From an uncultured Parabacteroides sp. (lineage in GTDB: Bacteria > Bacteroidota > Bacteroidia > Bacteroidales > Tannerellaceae), in contig CALUZS010000005.1 in assembly GCA_944325355.1 (NCBI GenBank), positions 1-64,000 of the forward strand: a DNA stretch of 64,000 nt. The letters are read 5' to 3'. Under the pieces are notes generated by a model, which was not told where the DNA came from, made no database searches, and saw only the letters and a program-made list of their open reading frames with translations. A program made the translations under genes and the position numbers. Positions 19,784-28,323 of the stretch are shown piece after piece (position 1 is the first letter of the stretch; each line of letters starts with the position of its first letter).

Positions 19784-20482
19784 ATGGGAAAACTGACAAT
19801 TGTACCTACCCCAATAGGGAATCTTGAAGATATGACTTTCAGAGCTATCAAAGCGTTGAAAGAGGCGGATTTAATCCTCGCTGAAGATACGCGGACGACA
19901 AGCGTGCTGCTGAAACACTTCGAGATACAGAACAGGATGCAGTCGCACCACAAATTCAACGAACACCAAACGGTCAAGTCGATTGCAGAACGGATAAAGG
20001 CTGGCGAAAACATCGCATTGGTATCTGATGCAGGAACACCTGCCATTTCCGACCCTGGCTTCATGCTGGTACGCGAATGCGTACAAGCAGGCATCACCGT
20101 CGAATGTTTACCAGGGGCTACTGCATTCGTCCCGGCTTTGGTCGTCTCAGGTTTGCCAAACGAAAAATTCTGTTTCGAAGGATTCCTGCCCCAAAAGAAA
20201 GGCAGGCAGACCCGTCTCAAAGAGCTATCGGCAGAATCTCGTACGATGGTATTCTACGAATCGCCATTCCGTCTGGTAAAAACATTGACACAATTTGCCG
20301 AAGTATTCGGTAACGAACGGCAAGCAAGCGTTTCCCGTGAAATTTCAAAGATATACGAAGAGACCGTGAGAGGAACGTTGAGCGAGCTTATTGCCCATTT
20401 CTCGGAGAACGAACCGAAAGGTGAGATTGTTTTAATCATAGCAGGAGCTAAAAAAGATAGAGAATACAAAAAGGAATGTTAA
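19784..20482 (+). CDS. rsmI: 16S rRNA (cytidine-1402 2'-O)-methyltransferase RsmI
   Basis: 232 residues from the ATG at 19784, starting MGKLTIVPTPIGNLEDMT, the classic RsmI N terminus. It is a SAM-dependent tetrapyrrole-methylase-fold enzyme that methylates the ribose of C1402 in the decoding site. Further motifs are ILAEDTRTTSVLLKHF, SDAGTPAISDPG near residue 85, and ESPFRLVKTL. A TTG codon 12 nt upstream is an unlikely start. It follows the coiled-coil gene at a distance of 8 nt and precedes a lipoprotein gene. Confidence 0.95.
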   Translation: MGKLTIVPTPIGNLEDMTFRAIKALKEADLILAEDTRTTSVLLKHFEIQNRMQSHHKFNEHQTVKSIAERIKAGENIALVSDAGTPAISDPGFMLVRECVQAGITVECLPGATAFVPALVVSGLPNEKFCFEGFLPQKKGRQTRLKELSAESRTMVFYESPFRLVKTLTQFAEVFGNERQASVSREISKIYEETVRGTLSELIAHFSENEPKGEIVLIIAGAKKDREYKKEC

Positions 20483-20501
20483 TCAAACACTTTTAAGAAC
20501 G

Positions 20502-21374
20502 ATGAAACGAGTATTATTAATTTGTACATGCACAGTCTTGCTCGCTTCTTGCGGGCAGCAATCGGCCGACTACAAACGGCTAAAGGCAGAGAACGATTCT
20601 TTGAAAATTGAGAACGAGAAGAATTCTGAAGACTTGAATGAAATGCTATCCATCCTCAACGATGTTGAAACAGATATTCAATCCATCCGTGAAGCAGAGA
20701 ACTTCCTCACTATCCAGCAGCATGCTGGAAGCGAAGAGAATGCCAGCAAAAGGGAACAAATCAAACAAAACATGCAGTTGATTACCGAGACACTGAAAAA
20801 GAACCGGGAACAAATCAACGAATTGCAGGAGAAACTGAAAAAAAGTGGCATCCAGATGAGCGCGTTGAAAAAAACAATCGACCGCTTATCGGCACAACTC
20901 GATGAGAAAAGCAATATGATTGTAGCTCTCCAGGAAGATTTGGAAAAGAAAAATGTCCGCATCCAAGAACTCGACAACATGGTTACTTCGTTAAACGAAG
21001 ATGTTGAGACGTTGGCATCAAAAGCGGAATCTCAATCCAAAACAATCAACAAACAGGACAAAGCGTTACATACGGCTTACTACTGTTTTGGAACTGTCAA
21101 GGAATTAAAAGCACAAAAAATACTCTCCGGTGGAGGTGTCTTCTCAAAAAGCAAAGTCCTTCAGGACGGGTTCAATAAAGATTACTTCATTTCTGTAGAT
21201 ATCCGCGAGGTAAAAGAAATTCCATTATTCGCAACCAAAGCAGAAGTCAAATCGAACCATCCGGCCGATTCTTACGAAATGATTACAGATGAAGACGACA
21301 ACCTGACCCTGCACATTTTGGATGAAAACAGCTTCTGGAGCCTGAGTAAGTATCTTGTAATCGTTGTAAAATAA
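20502..21374 (+). CDS. Coiled-coil lipoprotein, function unknown
   Basis: 290 residues. A lipoprotein signal peptide ends LLASC-GQ, placing the lipid-modified Cys at about residue 17. Residues 25-190 are almost entirely coiled coil (Leu/Glu/Lys/Asn-rich heptads). A C-terminal 90-residue globular part begins with AYYCFGTVKELKAQKIL and contains GGVFSKSKVL. Without acidic residues right after the Cys it probably faces the periplasm. I know similar hypothetical proteins in Bacteroidales but no assigned function. Its stop overlaps nothing, but the next gene starts immediately at 21375, so translation is coupled. Confidence 0.75.
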   Translation: MKRVLLICTCTVLLASCGQQSADYKRLKAENDSLKIENEKNSEDLNEMLSILNDVETDIQSIREAENFLTIQQHAGSEENASKREQIKQNMQLITETLKKNREQINELQEKLKKSGIQMSALKKTIDRLSAQLDEKSNMIVALQEDLEKKNVRIQELDNMVTSLNEDVETLASKAESQSKTINKQDKALHTAYYCFGTVKELKAQKILSGGGVFSKSKVLQDGFNKDYFISVDIREVKEIPLFATKAEVKSNHPADSYEMITDEDDNLTLHILDENSFWSLSKYLVIVVK

Positions 21375-22073
21375 ATGAAATACAAAAACCTGTTCATTGA
21401 TTTGGACGATACGCTATGGGATACTAGCAACAATAATAAGGAATGTCTCAAAGAGATTTATGCTGATTACCCTTTCCATCAACATTATCCCTCCTTTGAG
21501 ACGTTCTTTGATGATTACATGCCCAACAATCTGCAATTATGGGCGCAATACCGCAAGGGAGAAATCAATAAAGAAACATTAATCATCGGACGTTTCCTGA
21601 AAGTCCTCGAACCGCTCGGTATTACCGACAAGGAATATATACTTTCCTTGAACAAAGATTTTTTAAAGAGAACCACATTAAAAACAAAAGTTCTTCCTGG
21701 CACTTTCGAACTGCTCGAATACCTGCGCCCCAGTTTCCGGATGTTCATTTTATCCAACGGATTCCGGGAAGTGCAAGCCTTAAAGTTGAGGAATGCCGGG
21801 CTTGAACCGTATTTCTCAAAAATGATTCTATCGGAAGACGCCTGCTCACAGAAGCCCAACAAGAAGATATTCGATTATGCTTTAATCAATACAAATTCCA
21901 AAAGGACGGAAACACTAATGATAGGCGATTGCTGGGAAGCCGATATTGTTGGGGCAAAAAATGCAAACATCGACCAGATTTGGCTCAACCTGTATGATGA
22001 AAAGGTCCCGGAAAATGAAGAACCTCCCACTTACATGGTACATTCTTTGAAAGAAATAGAATCTATCCTGTAA
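21375..22073 (+). CDS. YjjG-family noncanonical pyrimidine nucleotidase (HAD superfamily)
   Basis: 232 residues. The HAD motifs are intact: motif I DLDDTLWDT at residues 9-17 (nucleophile and acid/base Asp), motif II LSNGF, motif III Lys in SQKPNKKIF, motif IV IGDCWEADIVGA. YjjG-type enzymes dephosphorylate nucleotides such as modified dUMP/dTMP and protect against noncanonical pyrimidines; the exact substrate here is inferred from family resemblance. The start follows the lipoprotein stop directly. The LuxR regulator converges on it 15 nt downstream. Confidence 0.85.
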   Translation: MKYKNLFIDLDDTLWDTSNNNKECLKEIYADYPFHQHYPSFETFFDDYMPNNLQLWAQYRKGEINKETLIIGRFLKVLEPLGITDKEYILSLNKDFLKRTTLKTKVLPGTFELLEYLRPSFRMFILSNGFREVQALKLRNAGLEPYFSKMILSEDACSQKPNKKIFDYALINTNSKRTETLMIGDCWEADIVGAKNANIDQIWLNLYDEKVPENEEPPTYMVHSLKEIESIL

Positions 22074-22088
22074 AAGACAAGTAGTATT

Positions 22089-22712
22089 CTATTTCTCTCC
22101 ATTGACTGATATTTCGCTCAAATCCACTAATTTGTTCACAATAGCATAGATTGTCAGACCACTGGCACTATGTATCTGAAGCTTCCGTGCAATATTTCGT
22201 CGATGGGTAATAACTGTGTGCGTAGAAAGAAACAGTTTGTCTGCAATCTCCCGGTTCGTCATTCCTTTCACTACGCATACCACTATCTCTTTCTCCCGCG
22301 AGCTCAACGTCTGTTGTTCATCATCCGCACCATCCTCCGAGGACATTTCATTACACAACACATCCAATTTCTGCTTTATCGCGTCAGGCGTGTCGTATAT
22401 ACTGATTTGTTCATCATACAAACGAAGCATTTCTGCAGGAACCTGCACCGATAGCAACGCAACATATTTCAAATGCAGTGCATCACATTCATTTTTCAAC
22501 TGCTTTATACCAACCGAGCCGCCTATCATTACCGGATTTACCAAAAGCACATCCGGATGGCAAATATGCAGGCTTTCAGCCAACGACTCACCTTCCCCGA
22601 CTTCCGTCACCTGAATCCGAAGCCCCGTAAGCTGGTGTAAAACAGCTTCCATCCCCAAACGGAGAATGAGCGAAGATTCAGCAATCGCTATTTTCAAATC
22701 CGGACTTATCAT
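22089..22712 (-). CDS. LuxR-type DNA-binding regulator with degenerate receiver domain
   Basis: 207 residues. The C-terminal HTH is clear: LSSREKEIVVCVVKGMTNREIADKL then TVITHRRNIARKL, a NarL/LuxR helix-turn-helix at about residues 135-195. The N-terminal 125 residues look like a response-regulator receiver but lack its chemistry: the first-strand acidic pair is absent (IAIAESSLI) and the expected phospho-acceptor Asp is replaced by Asn (LLVNPVMIGG). So I infer that it does not act as a conventional phosphorylated regulator. The start overlaps the 3' end of the hemerythrin gene by 35 nt, so the two are translated in tandem. Confidence 0.85.
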   Translation of the reverse strand: MISPDLKIAIAESSLILRLGMEAVLHQLTGLRIQVTEVGEGESLAESLHICHPDVLLVNPVMIGGSVGIKQLKNECDALHLKYVALLSVQVPAEMLRLYDEQISIYDTPDAIKQKLDVLCNEMSSEDGADDEQQTLSSREKEIVVCVVKGMTNREIADKLFLSTHTVITHRRNIARKLQIHSASGLTIYAIVNKLVDLSEISVNGEK

Positions 22713-23436
22713 GATGACTATTGGCTATGGATTTTTCTAATAATTGTATTGCCGGGATGAAAATATAGTCTTCAACATATGTATGGGACGCCAAATCGTT
22801 TTCTGTCGCAAAGATATCAAACAAAACACTGTTCAACAGATGGCTTCCCTCTCCCGGATAATATTTGATAAGAATATTTTTCAGTTCCGTAATCTTTGCT
22901 TCCACTTGGTTATGCCGTCGCTTAAAAACTCCAATATTATATTTGGCAGAACCTTGCCCTTTCAGCAGCCCGTGAACATACGGAAAGACATATTTCTCTT
23001 CGTAAGTCATGTGTTGATTCACTTCCGAAGCATATTCATCAAAAAAACGACGGATAACAAATGCCACATCAGCAGGACATGAAGCGATTGCTTCTACCAA
23101 TTTCCTCCGGATATGAGGAAAACGGAAATTCAAGAAATAATCGTGAGCATTATGCAAATATACAATAATGGAATCAAGCGATAATTGAAGCTCCGGTTCG
23201 GGAAGCGGTTCATGACGGTCTTCGGCAAGAAAATTCACTATCGTCAAGAAAGTTTTCACATCCACTCCGTTCTGGCTGCAAACTTCCCCGATATTTTTTT
23301 CTCCAAACCCTAAAGGGATACCGAACCTGCTCATAACTAAAACCATCGGATAGTTATCGCATATCAAATCACTCATTTTGTCCGTTTCTTTATACCGTCT
23401 GTTCTTATACATACATTCGTTGTCTTCTTTACACAT
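22678..23436 (-). CDS. Hemerythrin-domain protein (ScdA/YtfE-like)
   Basis: 252 residues. After an N-terminal region resembling the DUF542 / ScdA helical segment (PMVLVMSRFGIPLGFGEK), the C-terminal two thirds form a hemerythrin four-helix bundle. Candidate di-iron ligands are the His residues in HNAHDYF, VNQHMTYEEKYVFPYVH, RRHNQVEAK and SHTYVEDYIF and the Glu in the HMTYEE motif. Such proteins bind a di-iron centre and repair nitrosatively or oxidatively damaged Fe-S clusters or sense oxygen or NO. It has its own promoter box and is followed by a LuxR regulator overlapping its end. The first of two possible in-frame ATGs is used. Confidence 0.85.
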   Translation of the reverse strand: MCKEDNECMYKNRRYKETDKMSDLICDNYPMVLVMSRFGIPLGFGEKNIGEVCSQNGVDVKTFLTIVNFLAEDRHEPLPEPELQLSLDSIIVYLHNAHDYFLNFRFPHIRRKLVEAIASCPADVAFVIRRFFDEYASEVNQHMTYEEKYVFPYVHGLLKGQGSAKYNIGVFKRRHNQVEAKITELKNILIKYYPGEGSHLLNSVLFDIFATENDLASHTYVEDYIFIPAIQLLEKSIANSHHDKSGFENSDC

Positions 23437-23451
23437 CTTCGTTTACGATAT

Positions 23452-23459
23452 CAAAGTTA
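23452..23459 (-). promoter_or_regulatory. -7 box of the hemerythrin/regulator unit
   Basis: On the minus strand TAACTTTG matches TAnnTTTG and lies 16 nt before the ATG at 23436, in the gap after the Rid-fold gene. No convincing -33 box is seen. Confidence 0.5.
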
Positions 23460-23500
23460 AACCTTTTGTGCCATATATACCTGTTTCTTTCATAAAAATC

Positions 23501-24655
23501 TCATAAAGGCAAGAAACTTGTCTCATTATCGGCAACCAGAGCGATGCATTCCATTTCAATAAGCCAGCCCGGGCGGCAAACAGGCGCATGTACAAGGAGA
23601 TACGGGAAATTAAACCCGCGTTCCTTGAATATTTTCTGCACGTTCCCATAGTCACCAATATCCCGCAAATAGACAATTGCCTGAGACACATCCTGCATCG
23701 TAGCACCACCTTCCGCCAATAAAACAGAAATGTTTTCCAACATCCGCTCTGTCTGCTTTACAATATCTCCCTTATGGACAATTTCCCCTCTGTTGTCGAT
23801 ACTTGCCGTCCCTGATATAAACAACTGACGGCAATCGCCATACTGCACCACCGTCCCACGTTCGAAAGTAACACCATATTCATATGTCGGATTCAAATGG
23901 GTAGGCGCATAAAGAAAACGAACCTGTTCCGATTGGATTCCTTTTATCGAATAAGCGTCCATCTGCACCAATATTGAAGGATCAGCATGACGTCCCTCTA
24001 TCCCCGTACTCGCTATATAATGAGTTTTCTCCGTCAAGCCCTGCGTTACGAACACATCTTTCCTGGCTCTCACGACTCCGCTGTAATTCACATCGATGTT
24101 TTGCACAAAGAACCAGGTACGGATGCAATTTTCCGACAACCGGCACATGCCCTCTGTCAGTTGCATAATATAATCATTCAACAACAGGCGTGTCTGATAT
24201 TCCGAATTAGATGCCCTATTATGGGCACCACCCAACCAGCAATGCGTATATCCATTATGAGAAGCAAGCAAAAGACCATTCTTGTGTGTGTCGACCAACG
24301 CCTTTGTCCGAAACCAGGTCCACATCGCAACCTTGCTCCCGTTCAAAGGAGCTTGCTCCACAATCGACAAGGCGCAAAACGAATTCTCGCATTCCCAAAC
24401 CATCACCAAATCGCTTTGGTTTGCTGCATCGCTCAAAAAATAACGGCGGAACAAAGGAACGGCATCCGTCAGCAGCTCGCTTTTAACAACCTCTTCGTAA
24501 GCTTCCTGTATATGTTCCAACTGCTGGCTAAACATCGCTGTTCCATCCAATACGGTAAACATTGCCTGGTATTCCGTTGTGCCACCACTTCCAGTAAATA
24601 CTGATATCCGCACCCCTACCGCCTTATCAGCATATATCTTTTCTATATAATTCAT
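23501..24655 (-). CDS. Rid-fold (YjgF/UK114-like) protein, chorismatase-like
   Basis: 384 residues. The C-terminal 130 residues show the RidA-type signature: LFISGTASIDNRGEIVHKGDI, then a long helix, DVSQAIVYLRDIGDY, and HAPVCRPGWLIEMECIAL, whose Arg corresponds to the active-site Arg of Rid enzymes. The first 240 residues are another, less clear alpha/beta part. Length and layout resemble the FkbO/Hyg5/XanB2 chorismatase group, in which a Rid-fold acts on chorismate; I cannot verify the active site. It has no signal peptide, so it is cytoplasmic. It is the last gene of the porin-imelysin unit, 22 nt after the cytochrome gene, an odd partner for those envelope genes. Confidence 0.7.
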   Translation of the reverse strand: MNYIEKIYADKAVGVRISVFTGSGGTTEYQAMFTVLDGTAMFSQQLEHIQEAYEEVVKSELLTDAVPLFRRYFLSDAANQSDLVMVWECENSFCALSIVEQAPLNGSKVAMWTWFRTKALVDTHKNGLLLASHNGYTHCWLGGAHNRASNSEYQTRLLLNDYIMQLTEGMCRLSENCIRTWFFVQNIDVNYSGVVRARKDVFVTQGLTEKTHYIASTGIEGRHADPSILVQMDAYSIKGIQSEQVRFLYAPTHLNPTYEYGVTFERGTVVQYGDCRQLFISGTASIDNRGEIVHKGDIVKQTERMLENISVLLAEGGATMQDVSQAIVYLRDIGDYGNVQKIFKERGFNFPYLLVHAPVCRPGWLIEMECIALVADNETSFLPL

Positions 24656-24678
24656 TTTCCTTTATTCATTCTAATGTG

Positions 24679-25392
24679 TTAATTATCTTTTGCTCCATCA
24701 AGAATCCATGCTTCAATCAATCCTAGCACTTCCTCTTTACCGGAGCTGTTAAACATGTCTGCATGATAAGAATGTTCATCCAACACATCCAATAAAAAAC
24801 TATTATCCAAATCTCCGGGAGTCACATAATTTTTCCCCTCTTCCGACAGTGGAGCCTTTACATTCACGAGTGCCTTATACGCAACGTTCTCTTGCAGGTT
24901 AAGCTCTCCTGCCGCTCCAGAAGTAGAGCCTCCATGACATGAAAGACAATTTTCCTCAAATACCTGTTTCTGTATCCGGTCGAATGAGCCCAACTCCAAC
25001 GAACCAACATCAATCGTTATGGCATCCATTGAATCATCTACCGGATAAGAGTAGTAGGAATATATCAACCGCTGACCATTACTTAAAACGACAATTTCTA
25101 TCGTTTGCGTTCCTGGTTCAAGATTATTCAATGTCACCTCCAATACTCTATCCTCTGTTGATGGACGAGAAAGACGCTTTACCAAAGTAGGTTTCTCACT
25201 ATCACTCCCAAATGCAGCCACCGCCAACATATTTTTTCTCGGCCATGCCCTCAATCCCGAAAATGATATAGTTACAGACGCCGTCCGACCAGAATCGACC
25301 GTATTATCCGGGTAAATCTTCCCCTCATCACACCCCAGAAGGAGAAATAATGACAGACAAGCAATACATATATACTCATATTTATAAGCCAT
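24679..25392 (-). CDS. c-type cytochrome lipoprotein
   Basis: 237 residues from the ATG at 25392, which gives the lipoprotein signal MAYKYEYICIACL...LLLGC and a lipid-modified Cys followed by DEG. The first half is a beta-rich domain without recognisable homology. A single heme-binding CLSCH is seen near residue 152, followed by a Gly-rich loop and a helical end. The acidic residues after the Cys resemble a Bacteroidota surface-export signal. I infer an outer-membrane electron carrier. It sits between a porin and the Rid-fold gene. Confidence 0.75.
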   Translation of the reverse strand: MAYKYEYICIACLSLFLLLGCDEGKIYPDNTVDSGRTASVTISFSGLRAWPRKNMLAVAAFGSDSEKPTLVKRLSRPSTEDRVLEVTLNNLEPGTQTIEIVVLSNGQRLIYSYYSYPVDDSMDAITIDVGSLELGSFDRIQKQVFEENCLSCHGGSTSGAAGELNLQENVAYKALVNVKAPLSEEGKNYVTPGDLDNSFLLDVLDEHSYHADMFNSSGKEEVLGLIEAWILDGAKDN

Positions 25393-25506
25393 ACTCTTCC
25401 AATTTAATAAAGATGTTATCTCCTCATTCCTCAAGTGGTATGAAAATTAACGCCAATCCCCATGCCCTTTTCCAAATGGTCCATACAAAATCTTTCAATT
25501 TATCCG

Positions 25507-26742
25507 CTAAAAAGTAAACTGCAGCATTGCCGTAGCGGAATGCCGTGCGATGCCAATACCATCTTCATCGCGGTCGTTCTGTGTGGCATGCCCCGTACGT
25601 CCCATATATTGATACATTACCTGCAATTTCAGATTATTCCTGAAAAAATAGTAATTTAAACCTACGGCAGGCATATTCAGCAAACCGCCTTCATCCGTTG
25701 CATTGCGGTCGAACAAATCGTATCTCAATGCTCCTTGCAGTTTCGGTGTGATAAAATATCCGACTTGCGCATAAGCTCCCCAGAAATTTTTGTCTGGTTT
25801 CTGCATGATTTCAGTGAAGTGCATATTCATATAGTAAGCTTCTGCCGCTACATACCAGCGGTTCTTAATCCAGGCAAACTCGGCACCCACACGAGCATCG
25901 CTGGCGGACAAAAATTCCGCTTCCGCATTATAGGATGCTGAAACAGCAAATAACATTTTATCATCACTCAGATTTTCAGGGGAGCCTTGTGAATTGGGCA
26001 TTTGCCCTTTCGGCATAAAAGCAAGGCGTCCTGAATACAACAAAGCCGGAAGCCATTTATGGTCATCACAATTGGTCTTGGTCGCTGTATTCACGTCAAT
26101 ACCCGTTCCATTGAAAACACCCACTTGGTAATACCATTTGTCTCGGAACAGTCCATGTATCTGAACACCTAAATCAAAACCAGTAGACATGCTGGGAATC
26201 ACATAATTCAAATCATAAGGCAAAATAATCGATTGTGTGGCAGAGAGCGGGAGCACCGGGAACAGCGTCTCTCCCAAAGTACTCAAATAAGCGTGCATAA
26301 ACGGTGTCTTGAATTTGCCGGCACGGATACGGAACGATTCCTTTATCGCAATATCGAACCATGCCTGTTGTAATAAAGCACCCCCACTTTTCGCCGCATT
26401 CAACGAAAGGTTAAAAGTCACTTTACCAAAAGCCTTGCCGGTAAATCCCAGAATCGCGTTCGGGATGGCAAACCCGGAATTGGCAACACTCTTTGCATAG
26501 AGACTTTCGAGTCCTTGCGAATCATAACGATTATAGGTTGCACTTGCCTGCACCAAAGCGTAAGGTTTAAAAAGGAAATCCCCTAATTTGGTACTAAACG
26601 AGATGCCTTTCTTTCCAGCCAAGGATACCACATCGTTCTCTACATATTTGTCATCAATCACTTTTTCATCTTTGTCCTGCGCGTACACAGTTCCTGCCAA
26701 AAAAAATGTGGCAGCCAGTATCATATATAATATTGTCTTCAT
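25507..26742 (-). CDS. Outer-membrane porin, phosphate-selective porin O/P-like, copy 1
   Basis: 411 residues. A signal peptide ends at about residue 21 (AGTVYA-QD). The remainder alternates short amphipathic strands, with KPYALVQASATYNRY, RIRAGKFKTPFMHAYL and GFDLGVQIHG as recognisable OprO/P-type segments, and ends in Phe (LQFTF), the usual beta-barrel terminal residue. It should form a 16-stranded outer-membrane channel. No adjacent phosphate gene supports phosphate as its substrate; the neighbouring heme and imelysin lipoproteins suggest another role. Confidence 0.85.
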   Translation of the reverse strand: MKTILYMILAATFFLAGTVYAQDKDEKVIDDKYVENDVVSLAGKKGISFSTKLGDFLFKPYALVQASATYNRYDSQGLESLYAKSVANSGFAIPNAILGFTGKAFGKVTFNLSLNAAKSGGALLQQAWFDIAIKESFRIRAGKFKTPFMHAYLSTLGETLFPVLPLSATQSIILPYDLNYVIPSMSTGFDLGVQIHGLFRDKWYYQVGVFNGTGIDVNTATKTNCDDHKWLPALLYSGRLAFMPKGQMPNSQGSPENLSDDKMLFAVSASYNAEAEFLSASDARVGAEFAWIKNRWYVAAEAYYMNMHFTEIMQKPDKNFWGAYAQVGYFITPKLQGALRYDLFDRNATDEGGLLNMPAVGLNYYFFRNNLKLQVMYQYMGRTGHATQNDRDEDGIGIARHSATAMLQFTF

Positions 26743-26790
26743 ATACCAATTTTTTCAGCCGTCATCTCCAATAAAAATACAAAACAGATG

Positions 26791-26802
26791 ATGGGTAATA
26801 TT
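26791..26802. promoter_or_regulatory. 12-bp element AATATTACCCAT (copy upstream of porin 1)
   Basis: On the minus strand AATATTACCCAT sits about 50 nt before the porin start. The identical 12-mer occurs, in the opposite orientation, upstream of the operon promoter at 30997-31008. It may be a binding site of a shared regulator. Confidence 0.4.
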
Positions 26803-26832
26803 AATTCTCTTTATTGCCAATAGGCTATGCCG

Positions 26833-28242
26833 TTATAAACTCTGCAAAAATTCAATCAACGCCGCACGCTCCTCTTTCGTCATACGTGAAAAGAGAGTAC
26901 GAGATGCTGCACCTTCCCCTCCGTGCCACATAATAGCTTCAGTCAAGTTACGTGCCCGACCATCGTGCAAATAGTACGAATGCCCGTTCACCACTTCCTG
27001 CAACCCGATTCCCCATAACGGAGTAGTTCGCCATTCGTTACCATTCGCCAATCCGCTCGGATAATCATCACCCAACTCGATGCCCATATCATGAAGCAAG
27101 AAATCTGAATAAGGATGGATAACCTGATTCCCCAACTGGGGCAATTCGGTATTGTTCAGCAAAATCGAACCGCGCGGACGGGTCTTTAAAGTTGTCACAT
27201 GGCACAAATGGCACTTCGCCTGATAAAACAGTTCTTCCCCCTTTTTCACAATCGGATCATTGATATTCCGTCTCGCCGGTACACCCAAAACCTGCATATA
27301 GAGGTCAACATCCTCCATATCTTCGGTAGAAACCTGTACACCTGACATGGCAAATCCCATCATATTACTCTGCCCTTCGCCAACTTCATGCGGGAAACGA
27401 TCGTTTGTCACACCCAAATCGGAAGAAAATCCCAACTGCACCGTCAAGTCTGCATGATTCGCCTTATTCCCGGAAATACCTATCTGGTACTTCCCTTTTT
27501 CAGTCACATAATTAAGGCGTCCGCTAATTCCATATTCAGGATAATTACTCTGTGCTGCAATTTGTTTAAGCAAATCATGATCAAGTGCCATCATTTGCCC
27601 CATGCCTACATGTCTCAAGGGCTGACGGACAGATATACGTAAATCCGACATAGGAATGCTATCGGCATACCATTCCGTAATCTCATAATGGGGAGTCACC
27701 AATTCATAAGGTTCACCGTCCGGGAAAGTATAACGTTGGGTTGTAGTGGTAATTTTCAATCTTCCCTCTGGCTTTACCCCATAAATAGCCTGGTCATGCA
27801 AAACTCGTCCATACTCAGGGAAATATCCCCCACCCTTCCGGGTTATATATATTAACATGGAAGAAAAACCTGTGCCAGACCCTCCATCGGCAATCGAAGG
27901 ACGGGTACGACCTGTGCTTCTATGACAACTACCGCACGAATAACCGGCATACAAAGGACCGAGCCCTCCCCCGGTTACATCGTTATCCACACCACGAGCA
28001 CCGTCATAAAGTCCATCCCCACTGTCAAACCGGTTTTTCAAATCACCCGTTACCCAATCTGATTCCGTATCATATGCACTTGGTGTACTAGAAAAAATCG
28101 TTGATATACCTGCCGACAATTCCTCTGGAGACGCGACCGTCCCATTCGGCTTCAACACTTGCCAATCAGATAAATCTTCCGATTCACAACTACAAAGACA
28201 GCAGCCGACAAATGAACATAGTATAAATGATTTTATCTTCAT
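26833..28242 (-). CDS. Di-heme oxidoreductase lipoprotein (DUF1111 family)
   Basis: 469 residues. A lipoprotein signal ends CLCSC with ESED directly after the Cys, an acidic stretch resembling surface-export signals of this phylum. Two heme-c motifs are present: CGSCH near residue 102 and CHLCH near 344. The family (DUF1111, called thiol oxidoreductase or di-heme oxidoreductase) commonly neighbours imelysin genes. Its enzymatic reaction is not firmly established. It is separated from imelysin by an intergenic hairpin, so its expression may be lower. Confidence 0.85.
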   Translation of the reverse strand: MKIKSFILCSFVGCCLCSCESEDLSDWQVLKPNGTVASPEELSAGISTIFSSTPSAYDTESDWVTGDLKNRFDSGDGLYDGARGVDNDVTGGGLGPLYAGYSCGSCHRSTGRTRPSIADGGSGTGFSSMLIYITRKGGGYFPEYGRVLHDQAIYGVKPEGRLKITTTTQRYTFPDGEPYELVTPHYEITEWYADSIPMSDLRISVRQPLRHVGMGQMMALDHDLLKQIAAQSNYPEYGISGRLNYVTEKGKYQIGISGNKANHADLTVQLGFSSDLGVTNDRFPHEVGEGQSNMMGFAMSGVQVSTEDMEDVDLYMQVLGVPARRNINDPIVKKGEELFYQAKCHLCHVTTLKTRPRGSILLNNTELPQLGNQVIHPYSDFLLHDMGIELGDDYPSGLANGNEWRTTPLWGIGLQEVVNGHSYYLHDGRARNLTEAIMWHGGEGAASRTLFSRMTKEERAALIEFLQSL

Positions 28243-28270
28243 TTTACTGGTTTTTTAATTTCTGGGAATG

Positions 28271-28313
28271 AAAAAGATAGAGAGTCTCTTTATTTTTCAA
28301 GAGATTCCCTATC
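28271..28313 (-). terminator. Internal terminator/attenuator in the imelysin operon
   Basis: On the minus strand a 14-bp stem with one mismatch (GATAGGGAATCTCT / AGAGACTCTCTATC) is followed by TTTTTCATT. It lies between the imelysin stop and the DUF1111 start. No promoter is visible after it, so it probably attenuates rather than ends transcription. Confidence 0.6.
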
Positions 28314-28323
28314 TCAAGCCAAA

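Noticed and set aside
23474-23482. 9-bp AGGTATATA shared with 30982-30990 upstream of two units
   Set aside because: A 9-base match is likely by chance in AT-rich promoter regions.
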